Shown: positions 1-5,782, counted from the stretch's first letter. The stretch is DNA of 7,134 nt from an uncultured Campylobacter sp. (GCF_938030685.1 NZ_CALHHX010000081.1:1-7134); one strand, 5' to 3'. Made by a program: numbers and translations. Notes: a model not told the origin generated them from the letters alone.

Positions 1-1
1 C

Positions 2-64
2 GCCGCGCGCGCGCTTGAGCATCTGCCCGTCGAGATCGATATGGATCCCGTAAACTTCGGCTAA
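2..64 (+). CDS. C-terminal end of an upstream gene, possibly priA (partial)
   Basis: One frame is open from the window edge to a TAA at 62-64 and gives the 20-residue tail ending VEIDMDPVNFG. A closing I-D-x-D-P-x-x-F segment is how primosomal protein N' (PriA, the replication-restart helicase) commonly ends, so I suggest PriA. The other two forward frames also stay open for part of this stretch, and only 20 codons are available, so the identity rests on recall of a short motif. The stop lies 119 bp before the next gene. Confidence 0.4.
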   Translation, partial: AARALEHLPVEIDMDPVNFG

Positions 65-183
65 GCGGAGCTTTTAAAATTCGAGCGAAATTTTATCCGC
101 CGCGGACGCCTTTTTGCAGCGTTTGTTTGCGGAGTGGGCTAAAAAAGAGTGGCAAAATTTCGGGTAAAATTTAAGGAGACGAT

Positions 184-1107
184 TTGAGCGATAATTTAGA
201 TGAGCTAAGAGAAGCCTTACGCGGAAGGCACGCGAAGGCGTCTTGCGGATCGCAGACGGATAGTGACAAGCCCGATGCTTGCAATCTGAATTTAAAACCG
301 GATTTAAAACTAGATGGCTCGGAGTTTGCAGATGATAGTACAGAAACATATACCTACAAGAACGCGAGCCTTTCGAGCAAGGATAATACCATAATCATAG
401 ATTATGACAGAGCCCCATTAATCATCACGGATCATCTCTATCGCGATTACGTTAAATATCAATTCCCTGCGATGTGCTGCGTATTTTTAATATTTTTGTT
501 TTTTGCCATCATCGTGGTGGGTCCGCCAGAGCTAGGCGTATTGCGGATGTTTATCCTAGTGCTCTTACCGCTCATAGAGGCGGCTAGGCGCGAGGGCGAA
601 GCATATTTCGTGATGACGAACTCCGCCGTCGCGTATTATAAAAAGGGCGAAATTGTGAAATTTTTTGAGCTACAAAAGATCGGTGCGATGGCGATTAGCT
701 TCGATTGCAGATGGAGTTGGAGGCAGCAAATGCCGTTAGCCCTTAAGATCGTTATCGCCGTTTGGGTTTTACTCGCGCTTAAGTTTGGCGGAGACGACGA
801 AAGTGTGAGTGTCAATGTTAGAAATATAGTATGTATTTTTACTATGGTACTTACCTTGCTTTACGGCTCTAAGATATTTATGCATCTACATAATGGCAGC
901 CTCGGATTTTTCGGCATTCACGATCAACTAGTGCTATACAAAGAAAACGCCAACGTTGATATAATGAATATTTTGATGGCAAACAAGGATGAATATGCGC
1001 AGCTACGGGAGTATTTCTTAGCCGTGTTAAATGTCGATATAGATGAGCTACGGCGCACGATGTCGGTTTTCGATGAAAAGATAGAATTTAAGAAATTTAA
1101 ATTCTAA
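184..1107 (+). CDS. Polytopic inner-membrane protein of unknown function
   Basis: 307 residues from a TTG start at 184, chosen because AAGGAG at 173-178 lies at ideal distance and no upstream start fits. Residues about 13-63 are hydrophilic and low in complexity (many D, K, N, S), including a small 12-bp duplication giving NLKPDLKLD. Four hydrophobic segments follow at about 93-113, 117-135, 184-201 and 211-233, then a charged C-terminal tail of about 70 residues. The stretch after the second helix (about 141-172: YFVMTNSAVAYYKKGEIVKFFELQKI) has the beta-strand pattern 'turns on, read-out, I-x-L-x-x-I' of membrane-associated bacterial PH-like domains; this resemblance is an inference. I do not recognise the family. 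It is followed by a 280-bp gap, so it is probably not co-transcribed with the next gene. Confidence 0.75.
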   Translation: MSDNLDELREALRGRHAKASCGSQTDSDKPDACNLNLKPDLKLDGSEFADDSTETYTYKNASLSSKDNTIIIDYDRAPLIITDHLYRDYVKYQFPAMCCVFLIFLFFAIIVVGPPELGVLRMFILVLLPLIEAARREGEAYFVMTNSAVAYYKKGEIVKFFELQKIGAMAISFDCRWSWRQQMPLALKIVIAVWVLLALKFGGDDESVSVNVRNIVCIFTMVLTLLYGSKIFMHLHNGSLGFFGIHDQLVLYKENANVDIMNILMANKDEYAQLREYFLAVLNVDIDELRRTMSVFDEKIEFKKFKF

Positions 1108-1387
1108 ATCGGCGCGCTTGAGGGTTTGTCTGCAGGAATAAATACATACTCTGTGAGTTTTGGCTAAGCGTGCAGTTAAGCGAATTTTATTTATCTAAAT
1201 TTTGCTCGCAGAATTTACATGATACGACTATAAATTTTACGCCCCGTCATTCTTATATCAGATTAAAATCAAAATATAATATCAAATTGCAGCGTTTTAA
1301 TCTTAACGGGGGGATATAATAAGTCATCGCTCTTTTTGAAAGAGGCAAAACTATTTGCACCGATATAGAACATAGAAAGGCGACGAT
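1108..1387. other. Intergenic region with promoter-like elements, no gene seen
   Basis: This is an AT-rich 280-bp spacer with no convincing ORF. It contains two TATAAT boxes (1275-1280 and 1315-1320), a run of six G at 1308-1313 touching the second box, and a small hairpin CTCTTT-TTG-AAAGAG at 1330-1344 that would lie in the 5' leader of the following gene. No T-rich hairpin terminator for the upstream gene was found. Confidence 0.5.
1315..1320 (+). promoter_or_regulatory. Probable -10 box for the 1388-1936 gene
   Basis: A perfect TATAAT lies 67 bp before the TTG start, next to a G6 tract and preceded by AT-rich DNA. Campylobacter sigma-70 promoters usually have a good -10 and no -35, which fits. 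The predicted leader of about 60 nt would hold the small hairpin at 1330-1344. Confidence 0.4.
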
Positions 1388-1936
1388 TTGAAAAAACTAC
1401 TTAGAAATTTTATGATTTTTGCAGGTTTCATCCTTATGCTATATACCTCTTATTTTCTATATTTTTATTCTAAAAGAGCCGAATATGCGGCTATTTTATT
1501 GCAAAAGGCGCTTGGGTATGAAGAGAAATTTTTTACTGAGAAAACACAAAATTTAGACCCGTCTGAGCAAACCAAGCTACGGCATGAGTTTGAAAAAGAG
1601 AAATTAAAGCTAGAAAAATATTGCGGCGATGCTATAATAAACGGCGAAAATGGCCATTGCAAGGTTTATTATAACTTCGATTTCGACTATATCCATTTCT
1701 ACGACGGGCAAAATCAAGATATCGCACTGGGCTACGACTTTGATAACGAAAGCATCGAGTTTTATAAAAAGCTATCAGATCACTATGATTACAAAGGCAA
1801 AAAATGCAGATCGCGCAGGGTGTATAGCGAGCACCATGCGACATTTGCTATTGATAATTTTGAGTATGCGACGTTTTGGTTGGGAGATCATGGCGAATTT
1901 ACCCTAAAAGATCCATATATTCATGAATGTGAATAA
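1388..1936 (+). CDS. Membrane-anchored periplasmic protein of unknown function
   Basis: 182 residues from a TTG start; GAAAGG at 1375-1380 is the ribosome binding site. An ATG eight codons later (1412) is possible but would remove the basic KK-RN residues before the membrane segment. Residues 1-7 are basic and about 8-27 form one hydrophobic helix, so this is a signal anchor with the remaining ~150 residues in the periplasm. Residues 45-78 are charged and probably helical. The domain then has an aromatic, acidic character (YYNFDFDYIHFYDG) and ends in FWLGDHGEFTLKDPYIHECE. It has four cysteines (79, 91, 140, 181), all on the periplasmic side, enough for two disulfides. The family is not recognised. 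Part of its C-terminus is repeated as a decayed copy at 3761-3872. Confidence 0.72.
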   Translation: MKKLLRNFMIFAGFILMLYTSYFLYFYSKRAEYAAILLQKALGYEEKFFTEKTQNLDPSEQTKLRHEFEKEKLKLEKYCGDAIINGENGHCKVYYNFDFDYIHFYDGQNQDIALGYDFDNESIEFYKKLSDHYDYKGKKCRSRRVYSEHHATFAIDNFEYATFWLGDHGEFTLKDPYIHECE

Positions 1937-2123
1937 AATTGATCGGTAATTGAAACACTGAAAGCCTGCCGTATAGATCGGCGGTATATGCATAAATTCA
2001 TATTTGTGCGGATACGATAATGTATTTTATACTTTAGATTAAGTAATTATGTTGTATAAGCTTATACGATCGATAGCAAAAAACGCTTTTAAAGCTTCAA
2101 AAGCTCATTTTAAGGAGTGAGGG
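1937..2123. promoter_or_regulatory. Intergenic region with candidate promoter and a 14-bp palindrome
   Basis: The 187-bp spacer holds a TATACT -10-like box at 2028-2033 and a perfect 14-bp palindrome GTATAAGCTTATAC at 2054-2067, overlapped by CGATCG and ATCGAT. The palindrome would lie just downstream of the start site of transcription, a usual place for a repressor operator or an RNA hairpin. Both are suggestions from position only. Confidence 0.3.
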
Positions 2124-2924
2124 ATGCAAGTTCGTGCTTTTATTTTAGCGACCTTGTTTGTCGTATCGTTCGCAAAAGCGGATGATATAAAGCATCCATT
2201 GACGCCATGGCGACTGGAATCCATTTTATGGAAAATTCAAGATAAAAAAGTTGTAAGAAAAGCTCTTCACGAACCTATGATTCGGGGCGCAACTACGTTT
2301 AACGGCAAGAGTTTTTATTTTTTTAAGATAGAACAAAATGCAACGCTCAAAAAAGAGTATGAAGAGCATTTATCAAAAGAAAGAGACTTCTGCAACGACT
2401 TTTACGATGATCTGTTCGAGTGGAAAAATATAAATATAATAAACCCACTGGTTTTTGATACGACGGATTACAACAACCCAGTTTTAAAGAAAAATATGGG
2501 CGATTGCTGGTATATGGATATGAATAAAACGATTAGAGACGGCTTTACGGGGAGAGGATTTACGTTATATAAATTTGATAATAAGCTTTTGTATATTATG
2601 ATTTACAAAACCACTCCTTATATATATCAGACGGATGATTTCGCAAATCTTGCTTACATTTTAGATCCCAAAGAGTGTAGTAAAATCACAAAAGATCCTC
2701 GTAGCAGGGTAAATTTGGAGATTCCAGGCAATATCATATATAAACGGCGTCTGTTTTATGCCGAACCGATACGTTATAAAGATATAGACTATCTACTTTT
2801 CATAGATTTTGACAATACGGATAGCGGACAACTATTCAACGTCACAATCAGGAAATTTAAAGACGGTATTTTACAAATGCCTGTTTGTAGCAATTCATAC
2901 GTAAATACGAAGCTTTATCGATAG
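2124..2924 (+). CDS. Exported protein of unknown function, first of a tandem paralog pair
   Basis: 266 residues; the ATG follows TTAAGGAG at 2111-2118. Residues 1-19 form a Sec signal peptide (MQVRAFILATLFVVSFAKA, likely cleaved after AKA), so the mature ~247-residue protein should be periplasmic or secreted. There is no lipobox and no other membrane segment. The mature part is rich in Y, F, D and K, with repeated beta-like strands. It has exactly four cysteines (90, 128, 185, 255), and all four recur at matching places in the next gene, suggesting two structural disulfides. Residues 72-159 are almost identical to the paralog and contain GDCWYMDMN and GFTGRGFTLYKFDNKLLYIM; the flanks are clearly related but much more diverged. 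The next gene starts 8 bp after this stop, so the two are surely co-transcribed. I do not recognise a named family. Confidence 0.75.
   Translation: MQVRAFILATLFVVSFAKADDIKHPLTPWRLESILWKIQDKKVVRKALHEPMIRGATTFNGKSFYFFKIEQNATLKKEYEEHLSKERDFCNDFYDDLFEWKNINIINPLVFDTTDYNNPVLKKNMGDCWYMDMNKTIRDGFTGRGFTLYKFDNKLLYIMIYKTTPYIYQTDDFANLAYILDPKECSKITKDPRSRVNLEIPGNIIYKRRLFYAEPIRYKDIDYLLFIDFDNTDSGQLFNVTIRKFKDGILQMPVCSNSYVNTKLYR
2337..2600 (+). repeat. 264-bp homologous block, copy 1 (partner 3140-3403)
   Basis: Runs from the NATLKKEYEEH codons to LLYIM. Compared base by base with 3140-3403 it has the same length, no gaps and about 17 differences by my count (about 94% identity). Sequence just outside both ends is far less similar although still homologous at protein level. 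Confidence 0.85.
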
Positions 2925-2932
2925 GGGCGGTT

Positions 2933-3751
2933 ATGTGGGTTCATATTTTCATCTTAATGATCGCATTCGTACTATTTGCGAATGCAAACGATGTAAGCGA
3001 TACGGAAATTCCTTTTGATTTAAAAATAGCTTTATGGAAAGCTAATGATAGGAAAGTAGTAAGAAACAATCCTTCCGGTATGGTAGAAGGAGAAACCACT
3101 TTCAACGGAAAAACCGTTAGCTTTTGGCAAATAGATAGAAATGCAACGCTCAAAAAAGAATACGAAGAGCATTTATCAAAAGAAAGAGACTTCTGCAACG
3201 ACTTTTACGATGATCTATTCGAATGGAAAAATATAAGCGTAATCAAGCCTCTGGTTTTTGATACGACGGATTACAACAATCCCGTTTTAAAGAAAAATAT
3301 GGGCGATTGCTGGTATATGGATATGAATACAACGATTAGAGACGGCTTTACGGGGCGCGGATTTACATTGTATAAATTTGATAATAAGCTTTTGTATATT
3401 ATGACGTATAGAGAAGATTTTCGGCAATACGAGATGTCTTTTGCAAATTTTATGTATATTCTAGATCCGCAAGAGTGCAGTAAAATTATAAAAGACCCCT
3501 CATACGATTCATATTATAGCAGGATAGATTTTGAGGATTATCGAAACAAGATCGCAGGAGATACTCTGATTTATTTCGGACCGATAAAATATAAGAGCGA
3601 AGATTATCTACTTTTTATCGATTCCGTAAATTTAATAAACGGTCTTAAAGCGGTTTCTATTCAAATTAGTAAATTTAAAGACAAAGTTTCGCGAACATCC
3701 GTTTCTATAAATTGTATAAATTCGTATTTAAATACAAAAATTTATCGTTAA
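2933..3751 (+). CDS. Exported protein of unknown function, second tandem paralog
   Basis: 272 residues, starting at ATG 2933 just 8 bp after the preceding stop; the GGGGCGG before it is a weak ribosome binding site, compatible with translational coupling. Residues 1-19 form a signal peptide (MWVHIFILMIAFVLFANAN, cleavage probably after ANA). Cysteines at 88, 126, 182 and 261 match those of the upstream paralog. The central 88 residues (71-158 by eye) differ from it in only about four places. The N-terminal part (TTFNGK..F..I) and the C-terminal part (DP.ECSKI, YLLFID, NSYLNTKIYR) align clearly but with many changes. The contrast suggests duplication followed by gene conversion of the middle. 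A Shine-Dalgarno sequence directly after its stop (3749-3755) leads into a decayed fragment, so the array was once longer. Confidence 0.75.
   Translation: MWVHIFILMIAFVLFANANDVSDTEIPFDLKIALWKANDRKVVRNNPSGMVEGETTFNGKTVSFWQIDRNATLKKEYEEHLSKERDFCNDFYDDLFEWKNISVIKPLVFDTTDYNNPVLKKNMGDCWYMDMNTTIRDGFTGRGFTLYKFDNKLLYIMTYREDFRQYEMSFANFMYILDPQECSKIIKDPSYDSYYSRIDFEDYRNKIAGDTLIYFGPIKYKSEDYLLFIDSVNLINGLKAVSIQISKFKDKVSRTSVSINCINSYLNTKIYR
3140..3403 (+). repeat. 264-bp homologous block, copy 2 (partner 2337-2600)
   Basis: Second copy of the block, inside the second paralog. Most differences from copy 1 are at third codon positions; amino-acid changes are limited to about four residues. This is a likely substrate for recombination between the two genes. 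Confidence 0.85.
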
Positions 3752-3760
3752 GGAGTAAAT

Positions 3761-3872
3761 CATGCAATACATTCAGTTGCCGTTGATAACTTTAAGTATG
3801 CAAAATTTTGGCTGGGAGATCATGGCGAGTTATCCTAAAAATCCTTTTATCGCTGCGGTTTTGGGCTTGTAG
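3761..3872 (+). pseudogene. Decayed C-terminal fragment of a second copy of the 1388-1936 gene
   Basis: Reading from 3761 gives HAIHSVAVDNFKYAKFWLGD and then HGELS followed by a stop at 3836-3838. This matches HHATFAIDNFEYATFWLGDHGEFTLKDPYI in the C-terminus of the protein encoded at 1388-1936. A one-base loss near 3830 and another near 3841 relative to the intact gene explain the stop; after them the matching frame (LKNPFI) resumes and runs to TAG at 3870-3872. The N-terminal three quarters are absent. An ATG at 3762 behind AAGGAG (3750-3755) opens a different frame of 36 codons that ends at the same TAG, but that peptide has no likeness to anything intact here and I regard it as accidental. 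The ribosome binding site resembles the one before 2124, as if a recombination joined the 5' leader of one family member to the 3' end of another. Confidence 0.7.
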
Positions 3873-3961
3873 TTTTTGCTTCCCAATCTGCGTTTTTAAA
3901 ATTTGATTAGAATTTTAGGCCGCCGCGCATGCCTTGCTCGCCCCTTTTCGATATACAGCGC

Positions 3962-4522
3962 CTACTCCTCATTTCCCTCCGTTCGCACGATCAGGCTTTT
4001 TGGAAGGCGAAATTTTTCGATGATCTCGCACTCTTTGGCGCGCATCTGTCCGTCGTCGCTCTCGTGATCGTAACCTAGCACGTGCAGCATGCCGTGCGTA
4101 AAAAGTAGCGCCGTCTCGTCATCCCTGCCGTGCCCCAGTTGCGCGGCTTTCAGCTCTACGAGGTCTAAATTTATCACGACCGAGCCGAGCAGCGCGGGAG
4201 CGAAATTCTCGTCGCCAAAATTTTCATTATTTAAATTTTCATCGTTAGGATTTTTGCTCGCGGAATTTACGGCGTTTTGATTTTTATCGCCGCTGTTTTC
4301 ATGCGCGGAATTTTCCTCGCTCAAATCCCCACTGAAGCCCGCAAACGCTGCAGGATCTAGCGGGAAGCTCAGCACGTCGGTCGCCTTGTTGATGCCGCGC
4401 GTTTGTGCATTTAGCTGCCGCATCTCCTCGCCGCGCACGAAAATTAGCTCGACGCTCCCGCCGCCCAGCTCCGCCGCGATAGCGTCCAAAATTTCGGGAT
4501 AGGGCTGCTCGCAAAGTATCAT
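3962..4522 (-). CDS. ybeY: YbeY, endoribonuclease for 16S rRNA maturation, with repeat insertion
   Basis: 186 residues on the minus strand. The metal-binding signature H143-G-M-L-H147-V-L-G-Y-D-H153 is complete, and the upstream N-x-x-x-R-x-x-x-x-x-T-D-V-L-S-F-P motif (38-54) is also typical of the UPF0054/YbeY family. YbeY is a zinc-dependent single-strand endoribonuclease needed for 16S rRNA 3'-end processing and ribosome quality control in the cytoplasm. Usual length is about 140-155 residues; the excess sits at about 59-108, between LSFPLD and LGSVVINLD, and consists of Asn/Glu/Ser-rich pentapeptides. The core on both sides aligns normally, so the enzyme is probably active with a disordered loop. 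The start ATG at 4522 has GAGGGG before it. Divergent from queC with 54 bp between the starts. Confidence 0.93.
   Translation of the reverse strand: MILCEQPYPEILDAIAAELGGGSVELIFVRGEEMRQLNAQTRGINKATDVLSFPLDPAAFAGFSGDLSEENSAHENSGDKNQNAVNSASKNPNDENLNNENFGDENFAPALLGSVVINLDLVELKAAQLGHGRDDETALLFTHGMLHVLGYDHESDDGQMRAKECEIIEKFRLPKSLIVRTEGNEE
4199..4318 (-). repeat. Eight 15-bp tandem units (pentapeptides) inside ybeY
   Basis: Encodes residues 69-108 as eight five-residue units, consensus x-(E/K)-N-(S/F/L)-x: EENSA HENSG DKNQN AVNSA then SKNPN DENLN NENFG DENFA. Asn falls at positions 71, 76, 81, 86, 91, 96, 101 and 106 without exception. On the + strand, the AAATT core or its one-or-two-base variants begin at 4203, 4218, 4233, 4248, 4263, 4278, 4293 and 4308, exactly 15 bp apart. 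Units differ at several bases, so the array is not a recent slippage product. Confidence 0.9.
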
Positions 4523-4576
4523 TTTTACCCCTCTTTTATAAAATTTTCGTATAATTTTAGCAAAAAAAGGACGAAA
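4523..4576. promoter_or_regulatory. Divergent promoter region between ybeY and queC
   Basis: Only 54 bp separate the two starts. On the + strand TATAAT at 4550-4555 is a plausible queC -10, with AAGG (4567-4570) as ribosome binding site. On the minus strand TAAAAT (4559 to 4554) or TATAAA within the palindrome TTTTATAAAA (4534-4543) could serve ybeY. The short space means that the two leaders overlap or are very short. Confidence 0.45.
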
Positions 4577-5722
4577 ATGAGAGCTTTATGCGTGATCAGT
4601 GGCGGCATGGACAGCGCGACCTGCGCCTATATCGCGAAGCGCGAAGGTTACGAGATCGTGGCGCTGCATTTTGATTATAATCAGCGCACGATGGACAAGG
4701 AACGCGAGTGCTTCGGTAAAATTTGCGACGATTTGGGGGTCGCAAAGAGGTTTATTTTAGACGCTCGCTTCATCGCGCAAATCGGTGGCAGCGCCCTTAC
4801 GGACGGCACCTTGCCAATCAGAAAGGGTGCGGCGGAGCTTTGCGGCGCGGCAAATTCTACCGGCACCGAGATTGATAGCGCGACAAATTCCAAGAGCGCC
4901 CGCTTAGACGGGCAAAATTCTATCGCGGCAAATTCTATTGATGCCGAGATTGGCGGGCAAAATTTTACCGCGTCAAATTTCTCGACGAGCCCTGCGGACG
5001 CTACGCTAAGTGCAGATTTGGCGCGAAATAGCGGCGGCTGCGCGCAGAAAGACGAAATTTTAACCCAAGGCGGTGAAGCTTCACTCGGGGACAATGAAAT
5101 TTCACCACAAGGCGGCAAAATTTTAGCTCGCGACGACAAAATTTCACTGCAAGACGGCGAAATTGCACCTCAAAGCGAAGCCGAGCCGCAGCAGGGCGAT
5201 AAAATTCCACCCAAGCACGCAGGGGGTGAAATTTTACCACAAAGCCAAAACAATCAAATTTCATCGCAGAGCCGAAGCGATAAAATTCCACCGCAAAGCG
5301 GCGAGGGCGCGTTTTCAGATCTGCCGAGCACCTACGTGCCGTTTCGCAACGGCGTGTTTTTGAGCATCGCCGCTGCGCTCGCCGAGAAGGAGCGCTGCGA
5401 CGCGATCTTCATTGGCGTGGTGCAGGAGGATAGCAGCGGCTACCCCGACTGCGGCGCGGAGTTCATCGGCGCGTTTGAGCGAGCGCTTGAGCTGGGCACG
5501 AGCCGCGACTTTCATCCGCGCATCAAAACCCCGCTCGTGCACCTTAGCAAGGCGCAGATCGTCTCACTAGCGCTTGAGATCGGCGTGCCGCTAGAGCTTA
5601 CGTGGAGCTGCTACGAGCGCGAGAACGCTGCGTGCGGGCTTTGCGACAGCTGCCTGCTGCGGCTCAAAGGCTTTGCTGGCGCCGGCGCGAAAGACAAAAT
5701 CCCCTACGCGATAGAAGCTTAG
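4577..5722 (+). CDS. queC: QueC, 7-cyano-7-deazaguanine (preQ0) synthase with large repeat insertion
   Basis: 381 residues. QueC converts 7-carboxy-7-deazaguanine, ammonia and ATP to preQ0, the queuosine precursor, in the cytoplasm. Visible family marks: the ATP-pyrophosphatase P-loop SGGMDS (8-13), HFDYNQR (31-37), VPFRNGVFLS (254-263), GVVQEDSSGYPDC (280-292), and four zinc cysteines C345, C353, C356, C359 in C-YERENAA-CGLCDSC. The usual length is about 220-235 residues; here about 160 extra residues (about 85-246) interrupt the loop between TLPI and TYVPFRN. In E. coli this loop is about a dozen residues. Removing the insert leaves a normal-sized enzyme with all key residues, so activity is likely kept. 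The insert is hydrophilic, Gln/Gly/Asn/Ser/Asp-rich and built of tandem repeats. ATG at 4577 is preceded by AAAAAAAGGA. Confidence 0.94.
   Translation: MRALCVISGGMDSATCAYIAKREGYEIVALHFDYNQRTMDKERECFGKICDDLGVAKRFILDARFIAQIGGSALTDGTLPIRKGAAELCGAANSTGTEIDSATNSKSARLDGQNSIAANSIDAEIGGQNFTASNFSTSPADATLSADLARNSGGCAQKDEILTQGGEASLGDNEISPQGGKILARDDKISLQDGEIAPQSEAEPQQGDKIPPKHAGGEILPQSQNNQISSQSRSDKIPPQSGEGAFSDLPSTYVPFRNGVFLSIAAALAEKERCDAIFIGVVQEDSSGYPDCGAEFIGAFERALELGTSRDFHPRIKTPLVHLSKAQIVSLALEIGVPLELTWSCYERENAACGLCDSCLLRLKGFAGAGAKDKIPYAIEA
4847..4966 (+). repeat. Imperfect 78-bp-offset repeat in the first part of the queC insertion
   Basis: GCGGCAAATTCT...GAGATTG at 4847-4876 recurs at 4925-4954, giving AANSTGTEID (91-100) and AANSIDAEIG (117-126), each followed by a further Asn-Ser/Phe unit. 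The offset is 26 codons. The array in this zone is less regular than the one after residue 158. Confidence 0.65.
5051..5197 (+). repeat. Seven 21-bp tandem units (heptapeptides) in queC
   Basis: Residues 159-207 divide without gaps into DEILTQG, GEASLGD, NEISPQG, GKILARD, DKISLQD, GEIAPQS, EAEPQQG; consensus (D/G/N)-(E/K)-I-x-x-Q-(G/D). AAATT begins at 5055, 5097, 5118, 5139 and 5160, that is at 21-bp steps with the second and seventh units lacking the core. Confidence 0.9.
5198..5305 (+). repeat. Four 27-bp tandem units (nonapeptides) in queC
   Basis: Residues 208-243 divide into DKIPPKHAG, GEILPQSQN, NQISSQSRS, DKIPPQSGE. AAATT begins at 5202, 5229, 5256 and 5283, exactly 27 bp apart. The units begin with the same (D/G/N)-(K/E/Q)-I-x-x as the heptapeptides, with two residues added, and follow them directly in frame. 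Confidence 0.9.
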
Positions 5723-5724
5723 GT

Positions 5725-5766
5725 GCGCCGCGACGAAATTTAATCGCGCCGCGGCAAAATTTACCG
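5725..5766. repeat. Two 21-bp AAATT units in non-coding DNA after queC
   Basis: GCGCCGCGACGAAATTTAAT at 5725 and GCGCCGCGGCAAAATTTACC at 5746 are adjacent imperfect copies (about five differences in 21). Their AAATT cores start at 5736 and 5757, the same 21-bp step as the heptapeptide array in queC, but outside the gene. Confidence 0.7.
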
Positions 5767-5782
5767 AGCCCGCGCGACTCGG

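Larger units (their letters stand above)
4829..5314 (+). repeat. In-frame low-complexity insertion in queC (~160 codons)
   Basis: Encodes about residues 85-246. It has three zones: an Asn/Ser/Ala-rich part (about 85-155), a heptapeptide array (159-207) and a nonapeptide array (208-243). AAATTY words occur throughout, far more densely than in the catalytic parts of the gene. Boundaries are estimated from where similarity to the normal QueC fold stops and resumes. Confidence 0.85.

Noticed and set aside
74..349. Minus-strand open frame of 91 codons across the start of the 184 gene
   Set aside because: It overlaps a well-supported + strand gene, has no suitable ribosome binding site and its product has a composition expected of an antisense reading.
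4681..5363. Long open frames in other frames and on the minus strand through the queC repeat zone
   Set aside because: The AAATTT-cored units contain no stop codons in several frames, so long shadow frames with KFH/KFC repeats arise automatically; none has family motifs or a start signal.
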